A stretch of DNA of 9,131 nt from Caryophanales bacterium (lineage in GTDB: Bacteria; Bacillota_I; Bacilli_A; RFN20; CAG-826): positions 1 to 9,131 of the forward strand of contig JAQYER010000057.1 in NCBI GenBank assembly GCA_028723545.1, in the 5' to 3' direction. Below are positions 4,808-9,131 of the stretch, piece after piece. Position 1 is the stretch's first letter, and each line of letters starts with the position of its first letter. A program made the translations under genes and the position numbers. The notes beneath the pieces were generated by a model. The model did not search any database and had not been told where the DNA came from. It was given only the letters and a program-made list of their open reading frames with translations.

Positions 4808-5435
4808 TAATTTAAAAAAAGACCATAGTTTAAGAGCTTTTGTTTTTAGCGTTTTTTCTGTTTTGTTAACTTTATCTTATTCAATTTATAATGGCTTTTT
4901 AGGAATTTATAAATTATCCATATGGCACGGAAGTATATGCATATATTATTTATTATTATTGATTATAAGAACCATTTTGGTTTTTGAAATGAAAAACAAT
5001 AATGAAAAAAGAAAAAAGATAATGCATTTTGTTATTTATGCATTACTTTTTATCATAACTATTTCAATGATTGCTCCAGCAATATTTTTAATCATAGGAA
5101 AAAGAACATATGATCTTGGATTGATTCCGGCAATTTCGATGGCGGCTTATACAACTTACAGTGTGACTTTTGCAATTATAAATTATTATAAAACTAGAAC
5201 AAATAATAATACGACAATAAAACAATTAAGATTGATTAATGTAATATCGGCTTTAATGTCGGTTATTGTTTTACAAAACACCTTGATTTTAGCCAATGGA
5301 GAGATGAATGAAAATATGAAAACAATGTGTTTTTACACGAGCTTTGCCATTATTTTTGCAGCAATATTTTTAATTATTATTCAATTTATTAGATATATTA
5401 AAACACCATGTGAAAATGGTGTTTTAAAAGAATAA
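4788..5435 (+). CDS. Six-helix membrane protein of unknown function
   Basis: The gene encodes 215 residues with six predicted membrane helices at about 18-40, 47-66, 81-104, 111-134, 149-169 and 182-203. A basic loop (NNNEKRKK) lies between helices 2 and 3. ATG 4788 is inside the TetR gene, giving a 20-base overlap. The only ribosome-binding-like sequence, AAGGA at 4767-4771, is 16 bases away, so translation is likely coupled to the regulator gene. The next ATG in frame lies far inside the protein. It has no transporter or enzyme signature that I can name. I vaguely recall similar proteins beside TetR genes in Bacillota. The codons for residues 203-212 form one hairpin with the terminator described at 5398. 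Confidence 0.75.
   Translation: MLKKVINNLKKDHSLRAFVFSVFSVLLTLSYSIYNGFLGIYKLSIWHGSICIYYLLLLIIRTILVFEMKNNNEKRKKIMHFVIYALLFIITISMIAPAIFLIIGKRTYDLGLIPAISMAAYTTYSVTFAIINYYKTRTNNNTTIKQLRLINVISALMSVIVLQNTLILANGEMNENMKTMCFYTSFAIIFAAIFLIIIQFIRYIKTPCENGVLKE
5398..5427. terminator. Bidirectional terminator inside the end of the membrane protein gene
   Basis: TTAAAACACCAT at 5398-5409 pairs perfectly with ATGGTGTTTTAA at 5416-5427 around the loop GTGAAA. The arms end in A- and T-runs, so the hairpin works as an intrinsic terminator on either strand. It lies before the plus-strand stop codon at 5433-5435 and 27 bases beyond the minus-strand stop at 5454, in the middle of the convergent junction. Confidence 0.8.
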
Positions 5436-5453
5436 ATAATTTAATAAAATATA

Positions 5454-6908
5454 TTATTCGATTGCAATTGTTAAATCAAGATTAGCCCAAGAAGGAACAA
5501 CAGTTTCTCCGATATTTTGGATATAAAATTTAACTGTTCTTTCAATTCCTTCAAAAATAAATCTAACTTCAATAAAATCAATATTTCCATTGTCATCTAA
5601 AGTGATTTCTAATAAGGAAGTATTGCTTTCCATAGAATAAGAATTTACCCCAAGCATTTGGTAATCAAAATATTTTCCTGTAGTTTTAAGAAGTGATTCC
5701 TCAATTGCATATTTTTTGTCATCTATTTTTCTAAAAATAGAAGCATTTAAATTAGTGAATGAAGGTCCAATTCCTTCAAAATTATCAATGTAATAATATG
5801 ATGTTCCACTAATAGCGATAGGTCCCCAGGAAAATTGAATTCCATTTGGTACAAATTCATAACATAAATATCTTCCATCATCTTGTTTTACACATTGATA
5901 ATCGTAATTGTCTCCATTCGTGTAAGGATGTTCATCATTATCCGTTTGTTTATGATGAAAGAAAACTTTATCTTCAGTGAAATAGCCGGTAATTAAATCA
6001 TGATAATCATTTCCGTTAGAAGTATATGAATATTCTTTGATATATGTGAAATTATGTTGATTGTCCAATACTTTTAAAGCATTTTGAAGTTCTGGATTAT
6101 TATTGTCAAAAGGTAATTGATGATCAATAATTGCATCTTCAAAATTATAATAAACTGAGAAAGTATTTCTTCTTGTAAATGTTTCATCTACTAAATCATC
6201 AACGATGAAATTAATGGAAGATATACGTCCATTTTTATCTAAATTAATAACATTATCTGTTATAAAGTTCATTCCAACTGTCGAATAACAATCAGATAAG
6301 AAATCAGCTTTTTGATTGATTAATGTTAATTTAGTAGAATCATCTTTTCTTAATTGAACATCTCGATACGAAATAAAATCAAATGGATTTTTGAATTCAA
6401 CATCATAAATAATTGGAGAATATATTCCGTTAGTTTCGTTAAATTTTGCAGATATATATGTCTTTAATTCATTTTGAACAGTGATTTCTTCAACAGTAAC
6501 TGTGCCATCTTCATTTCTAAAAAACGCTTCTACTGGTGAATGATCATATCTAATCGTTCCTTCAATAGGCTCACCTGTTAATTTTTCTAAATCATAATAA
6601 GTGGTGTTAGTTTGTCTAGAATAAGCTTTTTCGTTATTATTTCCATAATAATAAGTAAAATAATTATCATATTCACGATGAATATCAATTGGTAAATATG
6701 ACCAATTAGGGTCTTCAGGTGTCATTCCTTCTGGAATTGGTCTAAGAATATCAACTGATTGTTTAACATATACATTGTGAGATTGATATTTTAATGAATT
6801 AACTGCATTAACTATAGTTGGATTATTTTCATTAGATTGATTAGAGTTACAACCAGCAAGTGGAGTAACTAATGCGACTGTTATTAATAATAAGTTTTGT
6901 TTTTTCAT
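5454..6908 (-). CDS. Large predicted lipoprotein, third member of a tandem family
   Basis: The gene encodes 484 residues from ATG at 6908. A GTG at 6923 in the same frame overlaps the ribosome binding site GGAGG (6917-6921) and is rejected. The signal peptide starts MKKQN and ends in the lipobox LAGC with Cys20, followed by a polar linker (NSNQSNENNP), so the protein should sit on the outer membrane face. The body is rich in Asn, Tyr and Asp and looks beta-rich. It shares with the next gene upstream the ordered blocks FFRNEDG (129-135), NPFDFI (174-179), LINQKADF (196-203), ALKVLDNQHNFTY (277-289) and a C-terminal NIGETVVPSW (465-474). It is the last gene of the operon, 14 bases after its neighbour. 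No enzyme motif is visible. A role in binding or surface display is a guess. Confidence 0.85.
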   Translation of the reverse strand: MKKQNLLLITVALVTPLAGCNSNQSNENNPTIVNAVNSLKYQSHNVYVKQSVDILRPIPEGMTPEDPNWSYLPIDIHREYDNYFTYYYGNNNEKAYSRQTNTTYYDLEKLTGEPIEGTIRYDHSPVEAFFRNEDGTVTVEEITVQNELKTYISAKFNETNGIYSPIIYDVEFKNPFDFISYRDVQLRKDDSTKLTLINQKADFLSDCYSTVGMNFITDNVINLDKNGRISSINFIVDDLVDETFTRRNTFSVYYNFEDAIIDHQLPFDNNNPELQNALKVLDNQHNFTYIKEYSYTSNGNDYHDLITGYFTEDKVFFHHKQTDNDEHPYTNGDNYDYQCVKQDDGRYLCYEFVPNGIQFSWGPIAISGTSYYYIDNFEGIGPSFTNLNASIFRKIDDKKYAIEESLLKTTGKYFDYQMLGVNSYSMESNTSLLEITLDDNGNIDFIEVRFIFEGIERTVKFYIQNIGETVVPSWANLDLTIAIE

Positions 6909-6922
6909 ATTTTTAACCTCCA

Positions 6923-8146
6923 CTAGATTATTGATTGATCAAACCAATCTGGTAACGAAGTGTTACCATAATTTGAATAATTTTGAGTAATTAATAATGA
7001 ATTATAATCTCCAAATTGAGCAGTTAATGATGAGAAGTGGCCATCTTTAATTATTAATGTTCCTTGATTGCCGCTTCCTGAATTAACACTAAACATTGGT
7101 AAAATCATTTTCTCTAATCCATATGTTGCAGCTTGTTTATCGAATAAATAAATATTATCACTTGATTTAAGTAAGATGTTTGGGGAAACACTACTTAAAT
7201 TAGGCAAGAATTCTTCTTTTGCAACATTCATATTTTTAATTGAAAATTTATTTGTTGAAGAAGAATAAGAATATTTAATATAAGAATTTTCAGATGCTTT
7301 TTGATAATATTCATCACCATCATTTAACCCAATATCATTAATTCCTTTATGAATTAATGTTGCTTCTTCAGTAACATAAATAATGTAATCAGATGTCAAA
7401 GAATCACTTTCAAATGTCATCGTATAATTTTGATTATTGTTAAAAGCTTCTTTTAAAACGTTATCAGCTTCTTTTCTTGGTGTTAAATGTTCAATATTAC
7501 CAATGGTATAATCAAAATCAATTTTGATATCTAATGAATAATTAACATCGATAAATCCATTTTGAGTAACAATTGCTTCTTGGCGATCATATGTGTTAAT
7601 TAATAAAGATTTCGCAACATCGCTATCAATGACAAATTTAGCGTCTTTTACTGCGTAATTTAATCCAGTAAATTTTTCAATAATAAAACTCGCTTTTGAA
7701 TTAGTTAAAGAATAATCTTCACCAATATCAATAGTATCGATAAATTCAAATGGATTAGCGAATAAATCACTATATAAAATATCTAATCCATAATATTGAT
7801 AATTTTTGCTAACTACTTGATTATCAGAAGTTAATACTTCGCTTATCGCTTGACCATTTTCTCCGCGGAAATATGTGATGAAATTATTGTTATCTCGGAC
7901 GGCAGGTGTTTTATTTCCATTTGGTTCAATAATCGTTTTATAATCTCGATTAATGTTTATTGGGGTAGTGGAATTCAAATAAGAATATTTATCTGGATAA
8001 GAAACATATTCATTGCCAGAAATTTTAATATTCACACATTCTAATAATTTTTGAATAATATTGTTTTTTGGATCTATATTGTTTTTATTGCAAGAAGCTA
8101 CAATTAACATTAAAGGCAAAATTAATATTCCATTGATTTTTCTCAT
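6923..8146 (-). CDS. Predicted lipoprotein, second member of a tandem family
   Basis: The gene encodes 407 residues. ATG at 8146 has GGAGG 9 bases upstream and overlaps the previous stop as ATGA, so the two genes are translationally coupled. The signal peptide MRKINGILIL and so on ends in the lipobox VASC with Cys19. The family blocks are YFRGENG (92-98), NPFEFI (131-136), LTNSKASF (147-154), VLKEAFNNNQNYT (230-242) and NYGNTSLPDW (392-401), in the same order and at similar spacing as in the downstream paralogue. The protein is shorter mainly before the first block and in the middle. It ends in TAG, 14 bases before the next ATG. The mature protein is expected to be extracellular and membrane-tethered, with unknown ligand or activity. 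Confidence 0.85.
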   Translation of the reverse strand: MRKINGILILPLMLIVASCNKNNIDPKNNIIQKLLECVNIKISGNEYVSYPDKYSYLNSTTPININRDYKTIIEPNGNKTPAVRDNNNFITYFRGENGQAISEVLTSDNQVVSKNYQYYGLDILYSDLFANPFEFIDTIDIGEDYSLTNSKASFIIEKFTGLNYAVKDAKFVIDSDVAKSLLINTYDRQEAIVTQNGFIDVNYSLDIKIDFDYTIGNIEHLTPRKEADNVLKEAFNNNQNYTMTFESDSLTSDYIIYVTEEATLIHKGINDIGLNDGDEYYQKASENSYIKYSYSSSTNKFSIKNMNVAKEEFLPNLSSVSPNILLKSSDNIYLFDKQAATYGLEKMILPMFSVNSGSGNQGTLIIKDGHFSSLTAQFGDYNSLLITQNYSNYGNTSLPDWFDQSII

Positions 8147-9131
8147 TCGTCTATGCCTCCATTCATTAAATAATAAGAAACTGGTTTTTGAACTGATTGT
8201 TCATTTAATAGATTGGTCGTTCCAATGTTAGCAAATGAAAATTTAGATTCAAGCACCATGTTGTTGTAATTGTAATTCAATGTACCGGATAAATATCCAT
8301 TTATATCAAATTTAAAAGTCAATGTATTAAATGAATAAGAATAATTATTAATATATAAACCTAAAATGTTTGTCGCTGGATCAGCAATTCCAAACAAAGA
8401 TAATAATAATGTTCCAGAAAAATATGAATCAGCATATATGAAATTCGTAAAATCAAATGTATATGTATCTTTTAAAGCATTATAAGTAAAATAATCATAA
8501 GAAATCTTATTAATATTTGGAATGACATCATTGATATTTGTTGAATTTGTTTCAGAAATAATTGATGAATAGTCTTTATCAACAGATATACCAGCGGTTG
8601 AATATCCAGTGCTAGTTTCAAATATTCCAATATATGTTTCACCATATGATGCGTCGTATAAAGGCAAATTGCAAAGCATTGCTGGTGGGAATTCTCTTTC
8701 ATCATCGTTATTTAAAGCGTAAAAATTAGAATATGAATAACCACTTGAATTTCCTTCTAAAGCAATCGTGATTTTTTGAGTGAAATTTCCTTGATTTAAT
8801 AAATTTTGGAAATTATTTAATTTACTATTAAATATTGAAGCGCGTTCAGGGGTTAATTTTGATGGCTCTGGTGTTAATTTTTTAATTTCATCAAGTGTAT
8901 TGATATCAATGTTGTATGTTTCTTTAATTCCACCAAAAATATCTTTTTTAATTTTATTAAATGAAAGGTTAATTGGGTTGCCCTCTTTATCAATATTTAA
9001 TTTTAAATCTTTAATTGAACGAGTGACGCTTTCATCCCAAATAAATGAATCGTAATCATAATAAAAATTGAGCAATTGATTAGAAAATACCCCATATCCT
9101 AAACTGTTTGCGACTAATTCATAAGATGAAT
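8143..9131 (-). CDS. Probable surface lipoprotein, first visible member of the tandem family (5' end outside the window)
   Basis: The frame is open to the right edge, giving 328 visible residues and ending in TGA at 8143-8145. A TTG at 9075 can be read as a start, but 18 more codons are open before it (ending GYGVFSNQ) and no ribosome binding site supports it, so the true start lies outside. The signal peptide is therefore not seen, and lipoprotein status is inferred from the paralogues. Resemblance to the other two is weaker but present: NLLNQGNFT aligns with their NxT block, and DINGYLSGTLNY followed by FANIGTTNLL aligns with the C-terminal DDNGNIDFIEV and NIGETVVP pattern. It carries a tail of about 20 extra residues beyond that point. 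Composition is again Asn-, Ser- and Tyr-rich with no visible catalytic motif. It overlaps the next gene by four bases. Confidence 0.75.
   Translation of the reverse strand, partial: SSYELVANSLGYGVFSNQLLNFYYDYDSFIWDESVTRSIKDLKLNIDKEGNPINLSFNKIKKDIFGGIKETYNIDINTLDEIKKLTPEPSKLTPERASIFNSKLNNFQNLLNQGNFTQKITIALEGNSSGYSYSNFYALNNDDEREFPPAMLCNLPLYDASYGETYIGIFETSTGYSTAGISVDKDYSSIISETNSTNINDVIPNINKISYDYFTYNALKDTYTFDFTNFIYADSYFSGTLLLSLFGIADPATNILGLYINNYSYSFNTLTFKFDINGYLSGTLNYNYNNMVLESKFSFANIGTTNLLNEQSVQKPVSYYLMNGGIDE

Noticed and set aside
7850..8044. Plus-strand reading frame of 64 codons inside the second lipoprotein gene
   Set aside because: It is an isoleucine-rich shadow of the lipoprotein coding strand with no ribosome binding site.
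8472..8705. Minus-strand reading frame of 77 codons inside the first visible lipoprotein gene
   Set aside because: It is an alternative frame on the same strand as a longer, family-supported gene and has no independent start signal.
9073..9075. TTG as the start of the rightmost lipoprotein gene
   Set aside because: The frame stays open to the window edge and no ribosome binding site precedes the TTG, so the gene is cut by the edge.
1..9131. Mycoplasma-type genetic code with TGA as tryptophan
   Set aside because: TGA is the stop of the gene ending at 8143 within an ATGA overlap, and tryptophans in the genes are TGG.

Overview
This is a low-GC bacterial window with strong Shine-Dalgarno sites (GGAGG, AAAGGA, AAAGGAAG), lipobox signal peptides and no sign of an outer-membrane system. 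TGA ends one gene and every tryptophan I checked is TGG, so the standard code applies and true Mycoplasma or Spiroplasma (code 4) is unlikely. The best guess is a gut-type AT-rich Bacillota or relative (Erysipelotrichales, RF39-like or Acholeplasma-like). That placement is an inference from style, not from a marker gene.

Bases 1-3640 look like accessory, rearranged DNA. The window opens in the 3' end of a fic gene. It is followed by a C-terminal remnant of a serine recombinase, a small lipoprotein gene, and a broken alpha/beta hydrolase gene. A complete fic gene with its own good promoter comes next, and its last 318 bp repeat the window start at about 95% identity. A roughly 60-bp repeat follows both the lipoprotein gene and the hydrolase gene, which gives the stretch a cassette-like look. 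Two short arrays with a period of 11-12 bp sit just upstream of the second fic promoter.

Bases 3640-5435 hold a compact plus-strand operon: a small two-helix membrane protein, a TetR-type regulator, and a six-helix membrane protein whose start overlaps the end of the regulator gene. A perfect 10-bp inverted repeat brackets the ribosome binding site of the first gene and covers part of its start codon.

Bases 5454-9131 hold at least three minus-strand genes in one operon that reads from the right edge toward the centre. Two encode complete lipoproteins. The third is cut by the window edge. All three appear to be diverged paralogues. The two operons converge on a symmetric 12-bp hairpin that lies inside the last codons of the plus-strand membrane gene and probably terminates both.

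Nothing here is a recognised defence or CRISPR system. The parts least explained by known families are the tandem lipoprotein family, the inverted repeat at the start of the TetR operon, and the repeated elements around the fic and hydrolase genes.
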